This document shows, piece after piece, positions 48,246 to 57,100 of a stretch of DNA of 64,000 nt. This stretch comes from Streptomyces marispadix (GTDB taxonomy: Bacteria > Actinomycetota > Actinomycetes > Streptomycetales > Streptomycetaceae). A program made the position numbers and the translations under genes. A model generated the notes under the pieces. It was not told where the DNA came from. It saw nothing but the letters and a program-made list of their open reading frames with translations, and made no database searches. The DNA lies in assembly GCF_022524345.1 (NCBI RefSeq), contig NZ_JAKWJU010000002.1, positions 2,046,001 to 2,110,000 on the forward strand. The letters run 5' to 3'. Positions within the stretch are counted from its first letter, which is position 1; every line of letters starts with the position of its first letter.

Positions 48246-49862
48246 ATGAGCCGCTTCACATCCGCCGCGAACGCTCACGCCGCGCGGCCCGGAGCCACGC
48301 CCTCCGCCGCGCACGGGGCCACGTCCGGGCCCACGCCCTCCGCCTCCTCCCCGGCCTTCCGCAGCGGCGCGACCCTCGTGACCGCGCTGTGCTGGGTCAT
48401 CGTCGTCTTCGACGGCTACGACCTGATCGTCTACGGGACCGTGCTGCCCCGCCTCCTCCAGGAGCCCGGCTGGGAGCTGTCCAAGTCCGGTGCGGGGCTG
48501 CTGGGTTCGCTCGCCTTCGCGGGCATGCTCATCGGGGCCGTGCTCGCGGGCAGGCTCGCCGACCGGTACGGCAGGCGCCGCACGATCCTGGCCTGCACCG
48601 TGTGGTTCTCGGTGTTCACCGCGCTGTGCGCCCTCGCGCCGGGCCCCGCCTCGTTCGGCGTGCTGCGGCTGCTCGCGGGCGTCGGCCTCGGCGGACTGGT
48701 GCCCAGCGCCAACGCCCTTGCCGCCGAGTACGTACGGGCCCGCCACCGCTCCGTCGTCTCCACCCTGATGATGTCCGGCGTGCCCATCGGCGGCGTACTG
48801 GCGTCGGTCACCGGGATGTTCGTGATGCCGCGCTTCGGCTGGCAGGCGATGTTCCTGATCGCGCTGCTCGCGCTGGCCGTCGTAGTGCCGGTGTGCTGGC
48901 GGCTGCTGCCGGAGTCCGCCGTCTGGCTGCGTACGGAGGGCCGCCACGGGGAGGCCGAGCGGCTGGAGCGGCGCTTCGCGCTGCCCGCGGGGGAAAGCGA
49001 GGGCGAAGGCGAGCACGGGGACGGGGACGGTGACGGGCGCGAACACCCCGACCGCGGGCGGTCGTTGAGGTCCCTGCTCCGCGCGCCCTACACCGCCGCG
49101 ACGCTCGTCTTCTCGCTCGCCACGGTCGCCACCCTGTTCGCCTGGTACGGGCTGGCGACCTGGCTGCCGCAGCTCATGGTGGAGACGGGCTTCGATCTCG
49201 GCTCCTCGCTTGCGTTCCTCCTCGCGCTCAGCCTCGGCGCCGTCACCGGCTCGCTGCTCACCGCGTGGGCGGGCACACGTATCGGCCCCGTACCGACGGC
49301 GGTGACCGCTGCGGGACTGGCGGCCGCGGGCCTCGCCGTACTGCTGCTGCATCCGGCGACGTGGATCGCCTACGGGGCGCTGGTCCTGGCGGGTGTCGGC
49401 ACTCACGGAACGCAGTGCCTGATCATCGCCGCGGTCGCCGACCACTATCCGCCCCGACTGCGCGGCAGCGCCCTCGGGTTCTCGCTGGGCTTCGGGCGCA
49501 TCGGTGCCGTGCTCGCACCGCAGACCGGCGGCTGGCTGCTGGCGGCGGGGCTCGGCGTCGACTCCAACTTCCTTGTCTTCGCGCTGGGAGCGGGCTTCGC
49601 GGCGCTGCTGCTCACCGTGCCGCGCGGCTCGTCCGAGAACAGCGGCCCGCCCGAGAACAGCGGTACGTCCGAGAACAGCGGTACGTCCGAGAACAGCGGT
49701 AAGTCCGAGACCCCGGGCCCCGGCGGTCCCATGGCCGCGGACGAGCCCGCACCGGCGGCCCCGCCTCCGGCAGCCGCCCCCGGAAAGCCCGCCCCGAACG
49801 AGCCCGCCCCGAACGAACGCGACTCCAGCACACCAGACCCGAGCGAAGGAGCACCGCAATGA
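48246..49862 (+). CDS. MFS aromatic-acid:H+ symporter (AAHS family)
   Basis: 538 residues. Twelve-helix MFS with the AAHS hallmark first helix containing DGYDLIVYGTVLP, motif A GRLADRYGRRR, and GVGLGGLVPSANALAAEY. Close to PcaK/BenK/MhpT and gentisate transporters; it would import 3-hydroxybenzoate or gentisate. The C-terminal tail is disordered and contains four tandem ENSG(T/P)S units encoded by 18-bp repeats. The stop overlaps the dioxygenase start (ATGA). Confidence 0.88.
   Translation: MSRFTSAANAHAARPGATPSAAHGATSGPTPSASSPAFRSGATLVTALCWVIVVFDGYDLIVYGTVLPRLLQEPGWELSKSGAGLLGSLAFAGMLIGAVLAGRLADRYGRRRTILACTVWFSVFTALCALAPGPASFGVLRLLAGVGLGGLVPSANALAAEYVRARHRSVVSTLMMSGVPIGGVLASVTGMFVMPRFGWQAMFLIALLALAVVVPVCWRLLPESAVWLRTEGRHGEAERLERRFALPAGESEGEGEHGDGDGDGREHPDRGRSLRSLLRAPYTAATLVFSLATVATLFAWYGLATWLPQLMVETGFDLGSSLAFLLALSLGAVTGSLLTAWAGTRIGPVPTAVTAAGLAAAGLAVLLLHPATWIAYGALVLAGVGTHGTQCLIIAAVADHYPPRLRGSALGFSLGFGRIGAVLAPQTGGWLLAAGLGVDSNFLVFALGAGFAALLLTVPRGSSENSGPPENSGTSENSGTSENSGKSETPGPGGPMAADEPAPAAPPPAAAPGKPAPNEPAPNERDSSTPDPSEGAPQ
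49631..49702 (+). repeat. four in-frame 18-bp tandem repeats in the MFS tail
   Basis: Units of 18 bp at 49631, 49649, 49667 and 49685 carry GTCCGAGAACAGCGGTAC with two or three mismatches in the first two. Because 18 is a multiple of three, copy-number change only lengthens or shortens the cytoplasmic tail. Confidence 0.8.
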
Positions 49863-51007
49863 CCACCGCACCGGTGCGCATCACCGCCGCCGAAGGCCCA
49901 GGGCAGCCCGAACGCACCCCCGAACTGGAGGAGTTGTACCGGGGTTTCGAGTCGGAGCTGCTCGTACCGCTGTGGACGGAGATCGGCGACCTGATGCCGC
50001 ACGAGCCGAACTCCCGTGCGCAGGCCCACGCTTGGCGCTGGAGGAATCTGCTGCCGCTGGCCGAACGCGCAGGGCGGCTCGTACCGGTGGGCCGTGGCGG
50101 CGAGCGCCGGGCCATCGCCCTCGCCAACCCCGGCCTGGGCGGCGCCCCGTTCGCCACTCCCACGCTGTGGGCGGCGATCCAGTATCTGGGGCCGCGTGAG
50201 GACGCACCCGTGCACCGCCACACGCAGCACGCCTTCCGCTTCGTCGTCGAGGGCGAGGGCGTCTGGACGGTCGTGGACGGCGATCCGGTGGCCATGCGCC
50301 GGGGCGACTTCCTCCTCACCCCGGGCTGGCATTTCCACGGGCACCACAACCGCAGCGACGCGCCCATGGCGTGGCTCGACGGCCTGGACATACCTCTCTC
50401 GCACTACACCGGTTCCACCTTCTTCGAGTTCGGCCCGGACGAGGTGGGCGACCGCACGGCGCCCGCACGCTCCCGCTCCGAGCAGCTCTGGTCGCACCCG
50501 GGGCTCACGCCGGTCTCGGCCGCCGGGACGCCGCGGCCCAGTTCACCCATCGCCGCCTACCGCTGGGAGCACACCGACCGGGCGCTCGACGACCAACTCG
50601 CCCTGGAGCGGGACGGGTTCGCGGGCGTACTCGAACCGGGCCATGCCGCCGTGCGGTTCACCAACCCCACCACCGGCGGAGATGTGATGCCCACGATCCG
50701 CGCCGAGTTCCACCGGCTGCGCGCGGGCACCGTGACCGCCACACGGCGCGAAGTGGGCTCGTCCGTCTACCAGGTGTTCGACGGCGCCGGCACGGTACGC
50801 GTCGGGGAGCGCGAGTGGACCGTCGCACACGGCGACCTGTTCGCCGTGCCGTCGTGGCAGCCCCTCACGGTGGCCGCGGCGGGCGGCGAAGGGCTCGACC
50901 TCTTCCGTTTCAGCGACACCCCCGTGTTCGACCGGCTCCACCAGTCCCGCGTCCACATCGAGGACACCCCCGTCGAAGACATCCCGTCCGAAGGAGCCGC
51001 ACGTTGA
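49859..51007 (+). CDS. gentisate 1,2-dioxygenase
   Basis: 382 residues with two cupin domains. The Fe(II) ligands of the first are in VHRHTQHAFRFVVEGEG (His119 and His121) and PGWHFHGHHN. The second cupin (SSVYQVFDGAGTVRVGEREW) is degenerate in metal ligands, as in the family. It cleaves gentisate between C1 and C2 to maleylpyruvate. Translationally linked to neighbours by ATGA and TTGA overlaps. Confidence 0.92.
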   Translation: MTTAPVRITAAEGPGQPERTPELEELYRGFESELLVPLWTEIGDLMPHEPNSRAQAHAWRWRNLLPLAERAGRLVPVGRGGERRAIALANPGLGGAPFATPTLWAAIQYLGPREDAPVHRHTQHAFRFVVEGEGVWTVVDGDPVAMRRGDFLLTPGWHFHGHHNRSDAPMAWLDGLDIPLSHYTGSTFFEFGPDEVGDRTAPARSRSEQLWSHPGLTPVSAAGTPRPSSPIAAYRWEHTDRALDDQLALERDGFAGVLEPGHAAVRFTNPTTGGDVMPTIRAEFHRLRAGTVTATRREVGSSVYQVFDGAGTVRVGEREWTVAHGDLFAVPSWQPLTVAAAGGEGLDLFRFSDTPVFDRLHQSRVHIEDTPVEDIPSEGAAR

Positions 51008-51891
51008 AGCTCGCCACCCTCCGCATCAGCGACACCGGGAGCACCGCCGCCGGCGGGGCCGCCCGCCATGGCTCGCGCACCGAGGCCGTACGCGTCGACG
51101 ACGACGGCCACTGCACGGGCCTCGGCTTCGCCGACGTGGGCGAACTCCTCGCCCAGGACGGCTGGTTGGACACCGCGGCGACCGCACGGGCCTCCGGTAC
51201 GCGGCATCCCCTCGACGCCGCCGACCTGGCGCCGGTGGTTCCGCGCCCCGGCAAGGTCGTCTGCGTAGGACTCAACTACCGCAACCACATACTCGAGATG
51301 GGACGCGAACTCCCCGAGCACCCCACGCTGTTCGCCAAGTACGCGGACGCCCTGATCGGTCCTCGCGACACGATCGAACTCGCCGAGGAGTCCCGACAGA
51401 CCGACTGGGAGGCCGAGTTGGCGCTGGTCGTCGGCGAGACCGTGCGCCGCGCCGACGAGGCACGGGCGCGGCGGGCGATCGCCGGATTCACCGTCCTCAA
51501 CGACGTCACCATGCGCGACTGGCAGTACCGCACCAAGCAGTGGCTTCAGGGAAAGACCTTCGAGGCCACCACCCCCGTGGGGCCCTGCCTGGTGACCCCC
51601 GACGAACTGCCCGGCGGCACCGCGCCCGCGCTGACCATGACCTGCTCCGTGGACGACGAGCCGATGCAGAAGGCCGACACGTCCGAACTGGTCTTCAGCC
51701 CCGTGGAGTTGGTCCGCTACGTCTCCACCGTCACCACTCTCCGGCCCGGCGATGTCATCGCCACGGGAACACCGGGCGGCGTCGGCCACGCACGGAAACC
51801 CCCGAGGTATCTCGCCGACGGCTCCCGCCTCGTGACGGAGATCAGCGGCATCGGGCGGCTGGAGAACATCGCGCGGCGGGCAGTCGATTGA
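51004..51891 (+). CDS. fumarylacetoacetate hydrolase family, fumarylpyruvate hydrolase
   Basis: 295 residues with an unusual TTG start at 51004, overlapping the dioxygenase stop (TTGA) and preceded by GAAGGA. FAH-fold motifs: VCVGLNYRNHILEMG, ALIGPRDTIEL, DWEAELALVVGE and NDVTMRDWQYR, TFEATTPVGPCLVT, with the C-terminal GDVIATGTPGGVGHAR. Because a maleylpyruvate isomerase follows, hydrolysis of fumarylpyruvate to fumarate and pyruvate is the likely reaction. Confidence 0.9.
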   Translation: MKLATLRISDTGSTAAGGAARHGSRTEAVRVDDDGHCTGLGFADVGELLAQDGWLDTAATARASGTRHPLDAADLAPVVPRPGKVVCVGLNYRNHILEMGRELPEHPTLFAKYADALIGPRDTIELAEESRQTDWEAELALVVGETVRRADEARARRAIAGFTVLNDVTMRDWQYRTKQWLQGKTFEATTPVGPCLVTPDELPGGTAPALTMTCSVDDEPMQKADTSELVFSPVELVRYVSTVTTLRPGDVIATGTPGGVGHARKPPRYLADGSRLVTEISGIGRLENIARRAVD

Positions 51892-52568
51892 CCGCGCGCA
51901 GCACACGGGACCCGGCGGGCAGGGCGAACTCACCCGCGCCGCACCGCACTTCACATCCGCCGGACGACTCGCCCCGCACTTCGTCGGTACGGCACTGGAT
52001 GGACGACGGCACCGGCCGGTTCCTCGCCGCCGTGAACGCCCTGCCCGACAGCGGCTTCGGCGCGCCCACGGCGCTTCCCGGCTGGACGCGTGCCCATCTC
52101 GTAGCGCACGTCCACCACAACGCGGAGGCGCTGATGCGGCTGCTCCACTGGGCCCGTACGGGCGAGCGGACCCCGATGTACGCGAGCGCCGGCCAGCGCC
52201 GGGCCGAGATCGAGGAGGGCGCGCTCCTCCCGGCGCCCCGGCTGCGCACCCTCGTACACGACTCGGCCGTCGAACTGGCCTCGGCCGTCGACGGACTGCC
52301 GGACGGTGCCTGGGACAACGAGGTCGTCACGGCACAGGGCCGTACCGTCCCGGCGCGCGAGGTGCTGTGGATGCGGACACGTGAAGTGGCGGTGCACGCG
52401 GTCGACTTGGAGGCCGGTACGGGCTTCGCGGACCTGCCCGCCGGCCTCAACGCGGCCCTGGCGGCGGACGCCGCACGCAAGCACGCGAACGGCGGCGACG
52501 GCGCCGCGGTCGCCGCCTGGCTGACGGGCCGCACGGCCGAGGCGCCACGTCTCGGTCCATGGCTGTAG
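51888..52568 (+). CDS. mycothiol-dependent maleylpyruvate isomerase
   Basis: About 226 residues if the TTG at 51888 (overlapping the previous stop, TTGA) is used; an ATG at 51999 gives 189 and would leave only a few residues before the domain. The MDMPI N-terminal domain has FLAAVNALPDSGFG, ALPGWTRAHLVAHVHHNAEAL with its metal His residues, and LHWARTGERTPMY; the C-terminal part has LWMRTREVAVHAVDL. It isomerises maleylpyruvate to fumarylpyruvate using mycothiol, an actinobacterial cofactor. Confidence 0.88.
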   Translation: MTARSTRDPAGRANSPAPHRTSHPPDDSPRTSSVRHWMDDGTGRFLAAVNALPDSGFGAPTALPGWTRAHLVAHVHHNAEALMRLLHWARTGERTPMYASAGQRRAEIEEGALLPAPRLRTLVHDSAVELASAVDGLPDGAWDNEVVTAQGRTVPAREVLWMRTREVAVHAVDLEAGTGFADLPAGLNAALAADAARKHANGGDGAAVAAWLTGRTAEAPRLGPWL

Positions 52569-52670
52569 GCGGAGCCGTGGCGGCAGCAAGGGGAGGACAG
52601 CGAACCGTGAACCACGTGAACAGCGCCGGCAACGACAGCCGGCGAATCGGCCGAATCCGCGAAGCCGGAC

Positions 52671-53849
52671 GTGGACGTCGTCATCGCGGGCGGCGGCATC
52701 GCCGGGCTCGGGAACGCCTACGCGCTCGCCACAGCGGGGCACCGCGTCCGCGTGCTGGAGCGAGCCCCGGACTTCACCGAGATCGGCGCCGGGCTGCAAC
52801 TCGCGCCCAACGCGACGCGTGTGCTGCGTGGTTGGGGCCTGCTGGACGAGGTCGTCGAACTGGGCGTGCTGCCGCGCCGACTGGTCTTCCGCGACATGCT
52901 CGACGGCACCCCGCTGACCCGTCTCGATCTGGACGACGTCTTCGAGGCCCGCTACGGAGCACCGTATGTGCTGATCCACCGCAGCGACCTGCTCCGTGTG
53001 CTCGTCTCGGCGTGCGAGCGCGCGGGCGTCGACCTCGTGCCCGATCACGACGTCGTCGGCGTGGAGACGGACGGCGACCGTGCCGTCGTGCACACGGCAG
53101 GCGTCCGTGCCCGCCACCGCGCCCAAGTCGCCCTGGCCGCCGACGGGTTGCGCTCCCGGCTGCGCGCACGCATCAGCGATGACGAGCCGGTCCCCTCCGG
53201 TTATGTCGCCTACCGGGGGGCGTTCCCCGTGGCCGAGGTCGCCGGGCGGCTCGGCGAGGACGCCCTTCGCGACGTCGTCGTCCATATCGGCCCCGGCTGC
53301 CATCTGGTGCAGTACCCGCTGCGCTCGGGGGAGATCTTCAACACCGTCGCCGTCTTCGCCTCGCCCGGCTTCCGGCGGGGAGAGAGCGACTGGGGCGGCC
53401 CCGACGAACTCGACGCGGCGTTCGCCGACGCCTGCGAGGAGGCGCAGCGCGGCCTGAAGTCCCTCTGGCGCGACCGCCGTTGGCCCATGTACGACCGTGA
53501 GCCCATCCCCAGGTGGGTCGACGGCCGGCTCGCCCTCACCGGCGACGCCGCCCATCCCATGCTCCAGTACCTCGCGCAGGGCGCGTGCCAGGCGCTGGAG
53601 GACGCGGAGTGCCTGGCGGCCCGGACCGTGAAGTACCGGGCGCCGGGCGGCGGTTGCGACTGGCCGGGTGCCCTGCGCGAATACGAGGCGGCACGTACGG
53701 CCCGTACCGCCGAAGTGCAGTACGCGGCCAGGGTGTGGGGTGAGACCTGGCACGTCGACGGCTTCGCCCGCACCCTGCGCAACACCCTTTTCCGCGACCG
53801 CGATCCGGCGGACTTCCGCCACGTCGACTGGCTCTACGCCGCCCCATAG
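52671..53849 (+). CDS. FAD monooxygenase, likely 3-hydroxybenzoate 6-hydroxylase
   Basis: 392 residues from a GTG at 52671; an in-frame stop precedes it closely. N-terminal Rossmann motif VVIAGGGIAGLGNAYALA, DG motif (LAADGLRSRLR) and GDAAHPMLQYLAQGACQALEDA. It belongs to the class A flavin hydroxylases. Placement after gentisate dioxygenase, FAH hydrolase and isomerase argues for hydroxylation of 3-hydroxybenzoate to gentisate, though salicylate hydroxylases look alike. The gene is 102 bp behind the isomerase. Confidence 0.85.
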   Translation: MDVVIAGGGIAGLGNAYALATAGHRVRVLERAPDFTEIGAGLQLAPNATRVLRGWGLLDEVVELGVLPRRLVFRDMLDGTPLTRLDLDDVFEARYGAPYVLIHRSDLLRVLVSACERAGVDLVPDHDVVGVETDGDRAVVHTAGVRARHRAQVALAADGLRSRLRARISDDEPVPSGYVAYRGAFPVAEVAGRLGEDALRDVVVHIGPGCHLVQYPLRSGEIFNTVAVFASPGFRRGESDWGGPDELDAAFADACEEAQRGLKSLWRDRRWPMYDREPIPRWVDGRLALTGDAAHPMLQYLAQGACQALEDAECLAARTVKYRAPGGGCDWPGALREYEAARTARTAEVQYAARVWGETWHVDGFARTLRNTLFRDRDPADFRHVDWLYAAP

Positions 53850-53858
53850 AATCCCCCC

Positions 53859-54197
53859 ATGGCGTTGAACGGGGAGCGACGGCCGATCGAACTGTCAGAG
53901 CTGGTACGGCAGTTGCGTACGGAACTGAAAGCCGCGGCGGCGGAGGGCGCGGACGCGGGCGAGTCGCTCCAGTTCGAGCTGGGCCCGGTGGAGATCGAGG
54001 CGACCGTGGCCGCGGGTCGTGATCTGGGGGCCAACGGCAAGGTGCGCTTCTGGGTCGTCGAGGCGGGCGGCGACGCCAGGTTCAACCGCTCGGAGACCCA
54101 GCGGATCACGCTCACGCTGCACCCGAAGGGCGTGCGCCCCGACGGTACGGCGTACTCACCGCGCATCTCCGGCGACCGGCTCCATGGCGAACGCTGA
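53859..54197 (+). CDS. Trypco2 (trypsin-co-occurring) domain protein
   Basis: 112 residues: IELSELVRQLRTELKAA (helix), LQFELGPVEIEATVAAGRD (strands), GKVRFWVVEAGGDARF and SETQRITLTLHPKG, the alpha-beta-sandwich signature of Trypco2. Such small proteins occur beside trypsin-NTPase fusions in conflict systems of multicellular actinobacteria. It overlaps the next gene by 14 bp. It is 9 bp after the monooxygenase stop, so it may be cotranscribed with the gentisate operon. Confidence 0.85.
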   Translation: MALNGERRPIELSELVRQLRTELKAAAAEGADAGESLQFELGPVEIEATVAAGRDLGANGKVRFWVVEAGGDARFNRSETQRITLTLHPKGVRPDGTAYSPRISGDRLHGER

Positions 54198-57100
54198 GCC
54201 CGCCGAGCGCCCCGCGCCCGACGGCGACCGCCCCTGGACCGAGCTGCCCAACGGCCGCACCGCCGAGATCATCGTCAGCAGACAGGACGGCGGCCAGGGC
54301 CGCGGCTCGGGCCATCTGGTCGCCTCCGGCGTGGTGTTGACGTGCGCACATGTCGTCCAGGGCGCCTCCAGCGTCCAGGTACGGTTCAACGCCGAACGCG
54401 AGCAGGAGCGGAAGTTCGAGGCGTCTACTGCCTGGGACCACTCGGGCATCGACGTAGCCGTCCTCACCTTCGAGCCCGGCGGAGACCGCGCCGAGCCCCA
54501 CGAGTCGCATGAGCCCCGGGAACCCCATGAGCCCGGCGAGCCCGGTGATCCCCGCGCGTCCCGCGAGACCGGCCCGCAGGTACGGCCCGAGTCGTTCGCC
54601 CGCATCGGCGACCAGGCCGTACGGCTGGGCTGCGAGGCGAAGGGCTTCCCGCTGTTCAAGTACCGCCCGCCGCCGGAGGGCCCGCTCCGCGACGTCGCGC
54701 ACATACAGGCCGAGTGCGTACCGCACGCCAACTCCCGTACACGCACGCTGGAGTTGGAGGTCGTACCGGCCCCGGACCCGGCCGCGGACCCCCGCCCGCC
54801 GGAAGACCGCGAAGGCCGGTACATGCCGTGGTCGGGCATGTCGGGCGCGGTGGTCTTCAGCGGCGGCCGGATCATCGGCGTGGTCACCGAACACCACCCC
54901 GCCGAGGGAGGCCGCCTCACCGCGAGCCGCGTCGACACCTGGAAGCAACTCGTCGCCGACGACGACCGGTTCAGGCACCTGGAGGAGCTGCTCGGCAGCG
55001 GCAGCCTCGACCCGGCGGCGCTGCCCGACGCGGCGGCGCCCCCGGTGCACCTCCCCGAAGGCGTACGCACACACCGCCAGGAGCTGGCGAACGGCATCAA
55101 CCAGCGCAAGTACCTCACGAATCGCCAAGTGCCGTTCGTCAGCCCGGGAGAGACCCACGAGGCCGACCCGGAGAACCTTCTCGACCGGCTCTCGGCGATG
55201 TCCACACCGGGTTCGAGGCCCGGGGACCTGGGAGTGGTGCTGGTCGGCGCCGCCGGCAGCGGCAAGACGCGTACCTGCTTCGAAGTGGCGGAGAAGGCCC
55301 ACGAGCGCGGCTGGTCCGTGCTGCACGTCGGACGGGAAGCGACCGCCTCAGCGGAGGAGCTGGCCGACGCCGTCGCCGCGCTCCACTCGCGCGGCGAGGA
55401 CGTCCTGCTCGTGCTGGACTACCTGGACCGCTACACCGACCTCGACCACGACTTCGCCAACAAGGTCGAGGACCGGCGCACTTCGCGGGCGCGGCTGGCG
55501 TGCATCGCCTCGCTCCGCCCCGGCGCGGTGCAGAACGTGGAGGACCGCGAGCAGCTGCGGCTCTTCGAGACGATCGAGGTCTGCCAGGAGGAGTCCCATC
55601 AGCAGAGCGTGACCCGCGGCATCGTGGCGAAGGCCGCACCCGCCGCCGTCTACGCCTACGGCACCGACGAGGTCGCGGCCGTCTGCGGCACCCGGCCCGT
55701 GCTCGCTCTGCTCATCGCGAGAGCCATCGAGTACCGCGTCCTCGACGGCGAGGAGGACGTGCTGCCGCTGCCCGGTCTGCGCAACGACCGCGACCTGTCG
55801 TACTGGCTGAAGCAGCGGACCCGTGAGGACTTCGGAGACGCCCGTACGGGACTGCTGGCGTCCGCCGTGGCGGCCGCGGCCTGCACACAGCACTCCGACG
55901 CCGTGCACGACGCCGTGGCCGCGTTCCTCGAACGCCACGGCGACCGGGACTTCACCGGCGGCGACGTCGGAGTCGTAGGGCATCTGCGAGACCTGGGCTG
56001 GCTGCTCGAATCGGACGGCGAACTCGACGTCCTCCACGACTTCGTCGCCGACGAACTCCTTCAGCAGGCGCTGCTGCCGACCAGGACGCGGCTCGAAGGC
56101 GCCACGGCCGCCACGATGTTCTCGGCCTTCCTCGTCTCCCTGCGCACCTTCCGTCTCGCCGCCGGCCACATACGCCGCTGGAGCACCGACCTCGAAACAG
56201 GCAAACGAGAGGACGTACGGCGGGTCTGCGACAACTGGCTGCGAAGGGAGGGCGCCGAGGCCCTTGCCCGACTCGCCGCCGACGAGGCGGACTTGGCGGA
56301 GAGCGGCCGGATGCTGCTGGCCCTGCTGTCGGGGCCGCCATGGCAGTCCGGAGCGGTCGCCGCGTGGGACAGGCTCGTCACGCCCTGGCTGAAGAGGGCC
56401 GAAGACGCCGAGTACGCGGAGGAAGGCGCAGCGCACCTCGCGCACACCTTCCTCGCCGACGCCGTGCGCAACACCTCCGACTCCGTGCCCGAACGCCTCT
56501 CCGCGGCCGCCCTCACCTGGACCGAGGAGCACCCGGACCGGCGCCGCGAGACCCGTACCGTCCTCGAAGCGCTGCTACGGGCGCCCGGCCTGTGCGCGGA
56601 CCACCGGGCCGAGGCCGCACGCCGGGCCGTGGACTGGCTCGGCGCACACGGCACGACCTGGGCCGCCCGCCCCCTCGCGCTCACCGAGACGCTTCTCACC
56701 CGTGACGACCTGCCCGAGGGCACCGCCGAGGAAGCGGTACGCAGGGGCCTGGACGTCGCCGAGTCGCACCTTCCGGTGCCCGCCACGGCACATGTGCTGG
56801 ACGCCGTGCTGCGCGTCTCGCGCCGTCCCGCTCTCCAACCGGGGCCGCGCGAACGGGTGTTGGTCCTCGCCCTCAGATGGGTCAGACGCCATCCCGGCTC
56901 GGACGCCGCCTCCTTCGTGCTCGCTCCGCTGCTCCAGCAGCCCGACCTGGACGACGCCCGTACGCAGGCCGTCTTCGACCGTTCCCTGGACTGGCTCGGC
57001 GACCGCCGCACAGCGCCCCTGGCCACCTTCGTACTGCGGCATCTGCTCAAACACCCCGCGCTGACCGGGAAACGGCTCGGCAACGCGACCGGCATCGCGA

